64,000 bases of DNA from Lineus longissimus (taxonomy: Eukaryota > Nemertea > Pilidiophora > Heteronemertea > Lineidae), in the NCBI RefSeq assembly GCF_910592395.1, contig NC_088310.1, positions 16,935,501 to 16,999,500 on the forward strand, given 5' to 3'. Positions 39,363 through 49,554 of this stretch are shown here, piece after piece. The notes under the pieces were generated by a model. That model was given only the letters and a program-made list of their open reading frames with translations. It was not told where the DNA came from and searched no databases. Each line of letters begins with the position of its first letter. Position 1 is the first letter of the stretch. Both the position numbers and the translations under genes were made by a program.

Positions 39363-40473
39363 TGAAATGGCCAGGGCCATTGTGCTCACCTGATGTGGAG
39401 GAAAGATGGATAAAGAGCATGGTATTGTGTCATGTAGTGTTAGGTTTGATGTAGGTCCAAGCAATTACAATTTCCCCAAAATGGCCAATTTACAGTACAT
39501 TCGACCTCTGTGACCTTGAAAAGTAGGTCAAATCAAAGAAGACCCTGGTGACACATTGAATGGTTGTTAGAATTAGATGTACATTGTACCTATGATATAA
39601 AATTGGTGCCAATCGGGCAAGTCATTACTAGGAATAATGGCATTTTGAAGAATTTAGGATTTGGCCCCCTCCCTGGAGGCCAAACGGCAAATCAGATCGC
39701 ACCAAACTTCGGTACCTGAGATCACCTGACCAAGGGGTACATGTGTACTTAATTTGTGATCAATAGTCATTGCAGTTAAGAAACGTGCCATAGTTACGGC
39801 CTGACCTCTGTGACCTTGACAAGAAGGTCAAATTAAAAACCTGTGTGACACTACTGTATGGTGGTTAGATGTACCCATGACATCAAATTGGTGGCAATCG
39901 GGCAAGAAGTTAAGGAATAATCTCATTTTTAAGGTTTTTGGATTTTGCCCCCTGGTGGTCAAGTGGTGAATCATATTGGACCAAACTTCGGTCCCTGAGA
40001 TCACCTGACTAAGGGGTAAATGTGTACCAAATTTGGTATCAATAGTCATTGCAGTTTAGAAACGTGCCATCGTTACATCCTAACGGCCAATTTACACCAT
40101 TTGACCTCTGTGACCTTGAAAAGGAGGTCAAATCAAAAACCCGGAGGATATATAATGCACCTTTGCTAGAAGTACCTACCATATTTTTTTCAAAATTTCC
40201 CGACTACTATTAAGGGAGATATTGCATATTTTCACTTTTAACGTTTGGCCCCCTGGTGGCCAAACCATGAAACGAATCGGACCGAAACTTGGTCTCCAAG
40301 GTGTCATTACATAATGGTACATGTGTACCAAGTTTCAACTCAATAGCTCTAACAGTTACGAAACGTGCCCTGCTAACGGACGACGGACGACGACGGACGA
40401 CGACGACGACGACGACGGACGACGGACGCCACGGTATGGGATAAGCTCACCTCTGCTAAGAGGTGAGCTAAAA
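39363..40473 (+). mobile_element. 1.1-kb modular repeat with hairpin end (copy in GPCR upstream block)
   Basis: Starts TGAAATGGCCAGGGCC and ends with the hairpin AGCTCACCTCT/AGAGGTGAGCT plus AAAA. It consists of about three 300-bp degenerate modules and a GAC/GGAC tract at about 40375-40430. Inserted in a sequence reading GCGAGACAAAAG-AAGGC in units 1 and 4, so the empty state is known. No target duplication beyond AAA. Reverse copy at 6577-7697; partial relatives at about 48530-48780 and 54180-54452. Helitron-like ending (CTAA after a hairpin) or a SINE-like tail are both possible. Confidence 0.8.
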
Positions 40474-40884
40474 AGGCTATTTTAAATGACGTCTCGACCG
40501 GTTTTTCATAAATATCAGAATATGTAATCAACTATTATTTGAATGAATTGTCGCTCATTAGTTTTTTGCTTTTTAAAAGCCCTACCGTTATTTCAAACGA
40601 GGTTGCCTTCCATAATCCGCGAATAGACTAATTTTGATCACATCACTTAGGCACCAATTTATAGGATGTAGGCCTTTCCCTATCGTTCACGATGCGCCAC
40701 CTCCAATACTGCGACTTCTTTATCAGCTCCAATATACATATACAAGCATGTGAAATGTGACCAAATCCTCGCATCAAATACGCATTTATGTCCAGAATTG
40801 TTTTTATTGACATCTAATTTTCACAATCTAAGTATCTAGTTACAAGCCGATCGTGCTGCCGTTTTATTTATTTCACGCAGTAGA

Positions 40885-41940
40885 GGAGTTCTTGAAACAG
40901 TTCATAGCGCCTTGCTGCAAACTTTTTCTGTTTATGGGGAAATGATAAAGGCAGAGTAACTTGAACTAGAGCAATGTCGATTGCAAGACCATCGCAAATC
41001 TTCCCACGTTTTTTTGACGAGAACGTTTCCCAATGCCATTTAGGCTTTTAACGAAGATTCCCTGAGTGGTCTCAAGTCTCTCAAGATCGCTGTTCGTCGA
41101 AGCCTGGCATTCAAGACCTAATGGATAGGACACCCACCGTCTTCCCAAGCGCATTTTTGCCTCCGTGGAGAGAGGGCTGGGGTATCTCATCAACTAACTG
41201 GACGAAAGGCTAAAAATAGACCGACGGCAACGAGAAATCCTCTCATGTATTTACATGTTTCGTGCTCTTTAAATCACTATTACAAAGTGTGCTACCGCGC
41301 GAGCAAGACCAAACTCTCTACATTCTGATGGGAACTCCATCTACTTCCCAATACATATACACAAGGATTTCTTATTTCCAAACGTAAGCCTCCACACATG
41401 TAGTTTACATTGCTAAATGCAAGCATCAATAAGCCTTTGTAGCCTAGGCAGAGTCGCACATAAAAGGGTGACATCATCTCCATAGGCAAACGAGTTTTAC
41501 AGCGTATCACCGAATCTGAGCCCATCGCTCATGTTAGCCAAGGCCTAGACAAATATTGAACAGCATAGGGGACGTCACACTGCCCTGCCTTATACCCCTA
41601 CTCACAGAGATTATGTGACTGAAATTGCCTTGAAATTTAACAAAAGCTTTTAATTTTTTGTACCACGTTAACAGTGTGAGGATTCGGACAGCGTCGGCAA
41701 ATCACTGTCCGCTATGGTTACCAAAGAGGGGTAGCAGACGACACCAAAGAAATTGAAAGCACAGGCAGAATCAACCGCGTGTATTTTACTGATCTATGGC
41801 ACTCGGTTGACATTTCTAGGTGATATCTTCAACACGTCTGTTAATCTGTTTGTATTGATGAAACTGTCCTGAATTAGAAGATAAATCGGTGTTTTGTATC
41901 TCTATGCCAAATTAATGGCACGACATTTGCGCTTATTTCT
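40885..41940 (-). pseudogene. Non-LTR reverse transcriptase relic, array unit 3
   Basis: Collinear with the relics of units 1 and 2, equally broken. The GVRQGG box (near 41570-41600) has further substitutions. Confidence 0.6.
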
Positions 41941-41959
41941 ACTGTAATACGGTGCAGCT

Positions 41960-42225
41960 TCATCGTTGGGCAAGAGATAGATGAACGTATATAGTGTTGA
42001 GCACACAGGCAATAGCTAAATACGAGTTCCTTTCGGTACAAACTGAAGCTGCCGTTAACGCCGGTTTGCAGACAGCTATGAACCGCTCGACTGCAACGCA
42101 CGTGGTAACATAGACTGAGGCTGTTTTGCTAAACCACATCACGGTTCTGATATGCATGTACATAAACACCCCATCTTGAAATTCCATGTACATGTACCTG
42201 GTGATTCAAATCACATGAAACAAAA
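41960..42225 (-). pseudogene. Decayed GPCR fragment (TM3-TM4), unit 4
   Basis: An open stretch of 77 codons (41960-42193) with VMWFSKTASVYVTTCVAVER and KPALTAASVCTERNSY. TM segments outside TM3-TM4 are missing. It lies downstream of paralogue 4. Confidence 0.7.
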
Positions 42226-42252
42226 ACTGTAATGGAAATTCAAGTGAGTGAC

Positions 42253-42991
42253 CTATTTTGTTCCGCGGAACAGATCCATTATACCTGTCCTGAACCGTTT
42301 CCCAGTCGTACAATAAATGAAGAAATTAACAAAGCAATTTGATATTGACAGAAAACGGCTAAGCTCACTCAAAATATTGCTCCAGTTATAGTCTATATTA
42401 ACAGATGTGTAGTCGTCGAGTATTCTAACTATTTCATTTGCAGTCCCTGGTGTTTCTAGTATTATAAACACTATCACCACTGACATGACCCTGGTTGTGG
42501 CCGAATTCGTTCCTATATTTCGTTTGTCACGGACTAAAGCTCCCGACATGTTTATCCTTGAGTCTCTCAGTGTGGTTAGCACAGAGTATGTGATGCCGGT
42601 CAGGAGTAAGATTGGTAAAGCTGCATCTACTATTACCGTAAGGGTATTCTCGTAAATGATATCGAAAATTGGACTTTTACCTAGCTCTGAACGGCCCCAC
42701 TTTGGTCTCATCCTCCCAACGCAAGGGTCGTAAAGGTAGTTTACCGTGTAGCCAAATCGTATCGGCAGGCGATAGGTGAATGCAAAGCTAAGCACACAGC
42801 CAACAGCGATATACGCGTTCCTTCTGGTACAAACCGAAGCCGCCGTTAACGGTCTGCAGACAGCTATGAAGCGCTCCACTGCGACGCATACGGTGACGTA
42901 GACGGAGACTGTTTTGCTAAACCACATCACGGGTCTGATATACATAAACGCCTCATTATAAAATTCCATATACGTGTTGATTGAAACCACA
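42253..42991 (-). pseudogene. GPCR paralogue 4, C-terminal part (TM3-TM7)
   Basis: 245 open codons matching residues from VSINTYMEFY to the C-terminus of the other receptors, with ERF, ETPG and NFFIY intact. The 5' part of the gene lies beyond the inserted Helitron-like dimer, at 45165-45487. Apart from that insertion I see no disabling change, so the break is recent. Splicing across a 2.2-kb insertion would be needed for function. Confidence 0.85.
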
Positions 42992-44071
42992 TCTATATCA
43001 TAATACTATAAGGCGGCTCGCTAAAGTGCCATTTGGGGGTCGTGTTTCGTCTCGAAATTTTGCACGTTTGCAGGTGATATGTTATCCTGATGCAACGTCA
43101 TGTTTATTTTCGGAAATTTACTTCAGCGGAGCAGTAATGAGGGATTTTTAATCGGACACGGTCAATTCTCCTTACCACTCACGGAAGCCAAGCCATTGCT
43201 GTTTAGTTATGCAGGGGATTAATGAATCACCTGCACTCCCTGTGGGGTGACTAACACTACCTGTTGAACGGCTGGCTGTAGGGGGATGATTGGAACAGCC
43301 TGTACACGTGTTGACCTGCTGAACCAAGGTTAATGTTATTTTCAATCCACGATTGTAGGTCACCTGATCTTCGAGATTTCGCGGGGAAAGAAATTGTAAA
43401 CAAACGCATGTGTGCAGTTCAAATGTAAACAAAAATGTATTTTGATACTTTTGGTTGCTGGACTTTGGTTTTCCCGCAGTAAGGAGCTGGGTCAAATTGG
43501 TGGTCTATTGTCCAAGGGTGCTGTGTTAGCCAGAGCTAGCCATTGATTATGAAGGGATTTTCAAATGAAGGTTTATGTGCTCACCACAGCTTTCAATACT
43601 TGATTGATGTATCTGAAGAGGCACTCTGAACTTGGCATGGCCTTATCAAGGAGCTGCTCACGGTGCTGAACTTCTATCTTGCCTGTCGAGTAAGTGCCTT
43701 GCCCGAGACCTTGCTGCATGTAGGAGGAGCATGCATTTTAAAGTTATAGTAGTGATAGTGCAATTGGTTCGAGCCATTTGGAGGCCGACATGTGAAGGCC
43801 TATCTGGGTACTTCTTCTTCTCCGTATAAAAAGGCGCATATTGCTGACTAAGGAACGAGGCATTGCCTCATCATCTCTATCGGACCAACTGTATACTTTT
43901 ATATGCACGCATACAGCACGCCACAGCTAGGTCCGAGTTTGTGGACAAATGGTTGGTTTAATTTGTCTCTTCGATATGTCTCCTTTGATATTGCATTAGA
44001 TTTCCATTGCAATTCAATCTATTCAAGGTATAGCCCATTTGAACCTGCCTGCGCCACGGGTACAATGCTAG
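42992..44071. mobile_element. Helitron-like non-autonomous element, unit 1 of tandem dimer
   Basis: Begins TCTATATCATAATACTATAA and ends GGTACAATGCTAG. The dimer is inserted between A and T of the receptor sequence ACCAC-A^T-AATAGC with no target duplication. The TC start, CTAG (CTRR) end, A^T target and an imperfect stem TTGAACC/GGTACAA just before the end are Helitron features. No Rep/helicase is encoded. Orientation is given by the CTAG end on the plus strand. Confidence 0.65.
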
Positions 44072-45164
44072 TATATCATAATACTATAAGACGGCTCGCT
44101 AAAGTGCCATTTGGGGGTCGTGTTTCGTCTCGAAATTTTGCACGTTTGCAGGTGATATGTTATCCTGATGCAACGTCATGTTTATTTTCGGAAATTTACT
44201 TCAGCGGAGCAGTAATGAGGGATTTTTAATCGGACACGGTCAATTCTCCTTATCACTCACGGAAGCCAAGCCATTGCTGTTCAGTTATGCAGGGGATTAA
44301 TGAATCACCTGCACTCCCTGTGGGGTGACTAACACTACCTGTTGAACGGCTGGCTATAGGGGGATGATTGGAACAGCCTGTACACGTGTTGACCTGCTGA
44401 ACCAAGGTTAATGTTATTTTCAATCCACGACTGTAGGTCACCTGATCTTCGAGATTTCGCGGGAAAGAAATTGTAAACAAACGCATGTGTGCAGTTCAAA
44501 TGTAAACAAAAATGTATTTTGATACTTTTGGTTGCTGGACTTGGGTTTTCCCGCAGTAAGGAGCTGGGGTCAAATTGATGGTCTATCGTATATTGGTACT
44601 GTATTAGCCAGAGCTAGCCCTTGATTATGAAGGGATTTTCAAATTAAGGTTACAATGGTATGTTTATGTGCTCACCACAGCTTTCAAAACTTGATGTATC
44701 TGAAGAGGCACTCTGAACTTGGCATGGCCTTATCAAGGAGCTGCTCACGGTGCTGAACTTCTAGCTTGCCTGTCAACTAAGTGCCTTGCCCGAGATCATG
44801 CTACATGTAGGAGGAGCACGCATTTTAAAGTTTTAGTAGTGATAGTGCAATTGGTCCGAGCCATTTGGAGGCCGACATGTGAAGGCCTATCTGGGTTCTC
44901 CTTCATCTCCGTATAAAAAGGGGCATATTGCTGACTAAGGAACGAGGTATATTCACATTGCCTCATCATCTCATTCGGACCAATTGATTTACTTTTATAT
45001 GCACGCATACAGCACGCCACAGGGTCCGAGTCTGTGGACAAATGGTTGGTTTAATTTGTCTCTTCGATATTGCTCCTTTGATATTGCATTATATTTTCAT
45101 TGCAATTCAATCTATTCAAGGTATAGCCCATTTGAACCTGCCTGCGCCACGGGTACACTGCTAG
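44072..45164. mobile_element. Helitron-like non-autonomous element, unit 2 of tandem dimer
   Basis: About 1.09 kb, nearly identical to unit 1 with small indels. It follows the CTAG of unit 1 directly as TATATCATAATACTATAAG (the initial TC is missing) and ends CTAG at 45161-45164, after which receptor sequence resumes with TAATAGC. Head-to-tail tandem copies are frequent for Helitrons. Confidence 0.65.
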
Positions 45165-45487
45165 TAATAGCTTATTCCTCTCGTGTTCTCCCGTAAAAAC
45201 CACGCTACCAAAGTCACGCTATCGGCCACCGCCATTGTTTGGAGAAAAATCGAGGTTGATGTATAAGGCCGCTCATGACCTATGACGATAAAAGCTAAAC
45301 TATTCCCAATCAGACCAACTGGTGTTATCATCAGCGTCAACGGCACATGAAGGATGAAGCGAAGATATCTTCTAGCACTGTTAAAAGACTTCATTCTGTA
45401 TCCGGAAAGGCACTCCACAATTTCTGGTGGTGATGTTGCAATCGCGGTATTAAAGAGGTAATCCATTGTTGCATCTAATGTCTTCAT
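45165..45487 (-). pseudogene. GPCR paralogue 4, N-terminal part (to start of TM3)
   Basis: 108 codons from ATG 45487 (MKTLDATMDY) through TM1 (LIGNSLAF) and TM2 (AVADSVTL) to GISYY, where the insertion begins. It aligns residue by residue with the other paralogues. Together with 42253-42991 it is one gene split by insertion. Confidence 0.85.
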
Positions 45488-45661
45488 TTATCTATGAACA
45501 GGCAACTTGACTGGAAAATTTCGACGCATTTCAAAGTTATTCGCTAACTTGTAGCATATTATGACAGTCGTTTAAATTGAAAGAAACCATTTGATATCAG
45601 CATTGTCAACGTTATATTTTGGATTTTTGGCTAAAACAGACAAGATCCCTACGATCGAGGG

Positions 45662-45669
45662 CTTATAAG
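45662..45669 (-). promoter_or_regulatory. TATA-like box upstream of GPCR paralogue 4
   Basis: CTTATAAG, 175 bp upstream of the start codon; conserved placement as in units 1 and 2. Confidence 0.3.
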
Positions 45670-46254
45670 AAACCTCCAGAAGTAAAGGAAATGGCCCAAA
45701 ACGCATTTTGACCACCTAAAATGATAATTGCGAGCATGTTAATCAGAATACATCTATAAACTGCGTTGAAATGGTTGACTAATTTAGAAGTTATGTTCAA
45801 TTCAATTTTGAGTGCTTGATAGACTGCGAGACAAAAGAAGGCTATTTAAAATGACGTCTCGACCGGTTTTTCATAAATATCAGAATATGTAATCAACTAC
45901 TATTTGAATGAATTTTCGCTCATTAGTTTTTTTGCTTTCTTAAAGCCCTACCTTTATATCAAAGGAGGTTGCCTTCCATAATCCGCGAATAGACGAATTT
46001 AGATCACATCACTCAGGCATCAATTTAAGATGACGTGTATCTGTAGGCTTTTCCCTATGGTTATCGATGCGCCACCTCCAACACTGCGACTTCTTTATCG
46101 GTTCCAACATGCATACACAAGCATGCATGTGAAATGTGACCTAATCCTCGCATCAAATACGCATTTATGTCCAGAATTGTTTTTATTGACATCTAATTTT
46201 CAAAATTTTAGTATCCATTTACAAGCCGATCGTGCTGCAGTTTTATTAGTTCAC

Positions 46255-46512
46255 GCAGTAGAGGAGTTCTTGAAACAGTTCATAGCGCCTTGCTGCTAAC
46301 ATTTTCTGCTTATGGGGAAACGATAAAGGCAGAGTAACTTGAACTAGAGCAATGTCGATTGCAAGACCATCGCAAATCTCCTCACTTTTGTTTGACGAGA
46401 ACGTTTCCCAATGCCATTTTGGCTTTGACGAAGATTCCCCGAGTGGTCTCAAGTCTCTTAAGATCGCTGTTCGTCACACCCTGGCATTCAAGACCTAATG
46501 GATAGGACACCC
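46255..46512 (-). pseudogene. Non-LTR RT relic, array unit 4 (truncated)
   Basis: Matches the first part of the relics at 17650, 36555 and 40885 and ends at about 46512, where an unrelated LINE fragment on the plus strand begins. The receptor array ends here. Confidence 0.6.
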
Positions 46513-46535
46513 ACCGTCTTCCACAAGTCTCCAAT

Positions 46536-46991
46536 GTGTCTTGTAGGATTGAGTCAGAAACCGACGTTAAGAGTAAAGAGTTCCAGCTGGACCTAACTGA
46601 GTTGTGGGAGTGGTCCATGAAGTGGCAATTAGGCTTTCAACCACCGAAATGTAACTACTTACCAATAGGCCACTCACCTGAATACTCTTACCAGATGAAG
46701 GATCTGCAGGGGAAAGCATCTGAGCTAAGGAGAGTGAAGTCTTCCAAAGACCTGGGGGTCGAGGTAGATACAGATCCGTGTTTTAAAGAGCACTATAGAC
46801 TCGACAGTGCGAAAAGCCACAAATATACTCTTCACTATCAAACGATCAATCCAATACAGAGACAGAAAAAACATCTTGCTACCTATACAGAGCCTTAGTG
46901 AGGCCCATGCCCGAGTATGTCCAGGAGGCATGGTCTCCCTCTCTCCAACGTGACATAGATCGAATTGAAAAACTTCGACGGTATGCTACGA
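46536..46991 (+). pseudogene. LINE RT C-terminal fragment, left part
   Basis: Frames read LTELWEWSMKWQLGFQPPKC and SSKDLGVEVDTD, then after a shift VRPMPEYVQEAWSPSLQRD, the usual region after the palm in CR1/Jockey-type LINEs. It is interrupted at 46991 by a 1.2-kb insertion and continues at 48188. Confidence 0.7.
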
Positions 46992-48187
46992 CAACGTACT
47001 CTCTACTATACAACAGTAGAGCATTTCACTGTTGTCGATATCGCATTAAACAGTGAACATTCTACTGTGCGTTTGCTTTTGCGCACATTCTCTGCGCAAC
47101 GAAGAATACCATTGAATATTCTAGAATATTGTTGAATGACCACGTGTTTTTAATTTGTACTATATATATATAGCCGACTGTAGCCGAATAGATAATCAAT
47201 CAATAAATCAATTTGAATTTGAAATTTTGACTCTTTTATTTCATTTTAGCAGTGAGGATGGGCGGCTACAGGCGGTATCATTTCCAACAACATGTCACAA
47301 TAAGAGACCTTTTTCCCCTATGTGCCAAGAGTATGAGGGGTTGGGGCGGTTAGGTCCTCTCATTCCCAGCCGCCAGTCACAATCTGGTAAATTTTTGTCT
47401 CGAGTATGAATTTTGGCAATGATCATGGGTCGGGGTCCTATCATTCCCAGCCGCGAGTCACAATCTGGTAACTTTTTGTCTCGCGTATGAAGTTTGGCAG
47501 TGATCATGGGTCGGGGTCCTATCATTCCCAGCCACGAGTCACAATCTGGTAACTTTTTGTCTCACGTATGAAGTTTGGCAGTGATCATGGGTCGGGGTCC
47601 CATCATTCCCAGCCACGAGTCACAATCTGGTAACTTTTTGTCTCACGTATGAAGTTTGACAGTGATCATGGGTCGGGGTCCTATCATTCACAGCCACGAG
47701 ACACAATCTGGTAAATTTTTGTCTCACATATAAAGTTTGGCAGTGGTCATGACGGGGTCCCATCATTCCCAGCCGTAAGTCACAATCAGGTAACTTTTTG
47801 TCTCACATATAAAGTTTGGCAGTGATCAGGGGTCGGGGTCCTATCATTCACAGCCACGAGTCACAATCTGGTAACTTTTTGTCTCACATATAAAGTTTGG
47901 CAGTGGTCATGGGTCGGGGTCCCATCATTCCCAGCCGTAAGTCACAATCAGGTAACTTTTTGTCTCACATATAAAGTTTGGCAGTGATTAGGGGTCAGGG
48001 TCCTATCATTCACAGCCACGAGTCACAATCTGGTAACTTTTTGTCTCACGCATGGGCCCACCCATTGTTAGTTCAAGAATAATAGATAATAGACGGCGAA
48101 AGCATCTGGCCAACTGTGAACTGTCTACTGTGTAAGCGGAAAATGGAGACAGTGAAGAGTTCACTGTTTTATGCGGAGCATGCTCTG
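46992..48187. mobile_element. hAT-like non-autonomous insertion carrying a minisatellite
   Basis: The LINE reading frame is cut at GCTACGA (46985-46991) and resumes at the same GCTACGA (48188-48194): a target duplication of 7 bp, or 8 with one mismatch. Subterminal inverted repeats CGCAT(T/A)AAACAGTGAAC lie near 47041 and, inverted, near 48155-48176. Ends CAACGTACTC and, inverted, CAGAGCATGC. An 8-bp duplication with CA ends recalls hAT elements. No transposase is encoded. Confidence 0.6.
47350..48056. repeat. Minisatellite, 81-bp unit, about nine copies
   Basis: CGGGGTCC(T/C)ATCATTC recurs at 47431, 47512, 47593, 47674, 47753, 47834, 47915 and 47996 (one interval 79 bp, the others 81). The last four units alternate in type, giving a 162-bp higher-order repeat. 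It lies inside the hAT-like element. Units are 27 codons long, but no gene uses them. Confidence 0.9.
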
Positions 48188-48480
48188 GCTACGAAGCTCA
48201 TTCCATCTATTAGCCACTTATCCTACGAAAACCGTCTAAAGACCTTGAAATGACCAACACTCATGTACCGGAGGATGAGAGGAGATACGATTACGGATAT
48301 ACAATACTCCATGGTCACCTCCATTGCTAGCTACCACTGGTCCGAAACCAGGGGAGTACAAGAGGCCATTCCCTTGAGCTGCAAGTGATCAGACAATAAA
48401 CTGAGAGGGCTGCACATAGGTGTAAGTTTATGTTATGCGCAATTAGTTTCCACCCCAGTGCGCCTCTGTGCATATTAATG
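48188..48480 (+). pseudogene. LINE RT C-terminal fragment, right part
   Basis: Continues the fragment cut at 46991: ATKLIPSISHLSYENRLKTL, a TGA, then PTLMYRRMRGDTITDI, the typical C-terminal end of CR1/Jockey-type LINE ORF2. Non-coding remnant after about 48320. Confidence 0.7.
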
Positions 48481-48529
48481 TGATTGAGAGGGCCAAAAGA
48501 TCCAGAAGGATCAAAACCGCCGCGGTCAA

Positions 48530-48780
48530 TACATGTATGATTATAAGAGAGATATCACACTTTTCAGGTTTCCACATTTGGCCTACTGGTACATGGTGGC
48601 CACGTCAAAAATCAGATCGACCGAAATTGATTGTCAGAGGTCACCTGACCTCGGGGTCCTGTGTACGAAGTTTCAAGAATAAGAAACAGGAACCAGACGA
48701 TACAGACAACGACGATGATGGACGACGGTCACTGCGGTATTGTATAGACACCCCTACGGTGAGCCGAAAAATGCCTTAGC
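48530..48780 (+). repeat. Partial module of the 1.1-kb repeat family with LINE-type tail
   Basis: Contains the ACCTGACCTCGGGGTCCTGT and GTACGAAGTTTCAAG elements typical of the modules, then a (GAC)n tract and CCCCTACGGTGAGCC. The tail is the same as at the end of the LINE at 51900-51955. Confidence 0.6.
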
Positions 48781-49052
48781 GAGAGAACTTGACCAGCAAT
48801 GAAGCCACCGAATTATAGCCAAAACACCAGATGGTCAACGGTACGGTGCGTCACCGAAGGATACGTCGAATGTATGTGGTCGATACAAAGATAGTAGGTA
48901 TCCATGTAATCAGGGTAGCGAATAATTATTGTGAATCGTGGCTCGCATCTGCGTTCATTTAAACTTGCAACCTGGATGTTCCCGCTTCTAATAACCAAAA
49001 ATAAATGATTAGCCAGACATGTTTGCCACATCTTCATACCTATCTTCACATT
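48725..49052. repeat. Left direct repeat flanking the LINE
   Basis: Matches 51910-52375 (apart from the small MITE inserted there): GCCTTAGCGAGAGAACTTGA, TCACCGAAGGATACGT and GATTAGCCAGACATGTTTGC. No coding sequence. Confidence 0.8.
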
Positions 49053-49053
49053 C

Positions 49054-49146
49054 CAGTATGGCTTGTAGTCGTGCCTTCTTCCCCGTGTGATCGGCTGCCA
49101 GGAAGTCAATCCCACGGGGACAAAGGCGTGACTACAAGCCATACTG
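49054..49146. repeat. Long imperfect hairpin at the LINE 5' border
   Basis: CAGTATGGCTTGTAGTC (49054-49070) faces GACTACAAGCCATACTG (49130-49146), continued inward by TGCCTT/AAGGCG and CCCCGTG/CACGGGG. The right arm belongs to the LINE coding frame (DYKPYCNATLDNL); the left arm is its inverted copy. Confidence 0.85.
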
Positions 49147-49554
49147 TAATGCAACCCTTGACAACCTACACCACAAGTTGTGTGAAGCCAGGGAGGACAT
49201 GGAGAGCCAACCAACAGATGAAAACGTGGCCAGATACAACAAGGTTAAAGCGCAGTCGACCGTGAGAAGTTGCAACAAGCACGCAACAGCTGGAACGAGA
49301 AGACTGCTTCACTCAGCCTTGAAAAGGACACCACCAAGCTCTGGCAACTTACGAAGACTCTGAACAATGCCAACACAGGAAGGGGCAAAGTCACCTTGCA
49401 ATCAGGGAAAGGACTTGTCAAAGGGAACCAAGCCGCCGACTTACTGGCCAGTAGCTCCCAGCAGGAGAGTGAAACCAAGGTCACCAGAACAAGAGCAAAA
49501 GAGGCGAGAGATAAGACTGACAACATGAAAAAGGCACAGATCAACCCAGAGTAG
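49130..49554 (+). pseudogene. LINE ORF2 linker between endonuclease and RT (5'-truncated)
   Basis: Reads LHHKLCEAREDMESQPTDEN, then after a one-base shift SWNEKTASLSLEKDTTKLWQ and KGNQAADLLASS, typical of the segment before RT in Jockey/I-group LINEs. It ends at a TAG (49552-49554), in frame with the RT that follows. No endonuclease domain remains upstream. Confidence 0.75.

Noticed and set aside
43172-43495. ORF conserved in both Helitron-like units
   Set aside because: Shared only because the units are near-identical duplicates; it is shortened by an indel in the second unit and has no domain.
47295-47525. Minus-strand ORF with 27-residue repeats
   Set aside because: It results from the 81-bp minisatellite unit length being a multiple of three; it is closed in other units.
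47350-48056. Possible CRISPR-like array
   Set aside because: Units are contiguous 81-bp tandem repeats without unique spacers, in an animal genome.
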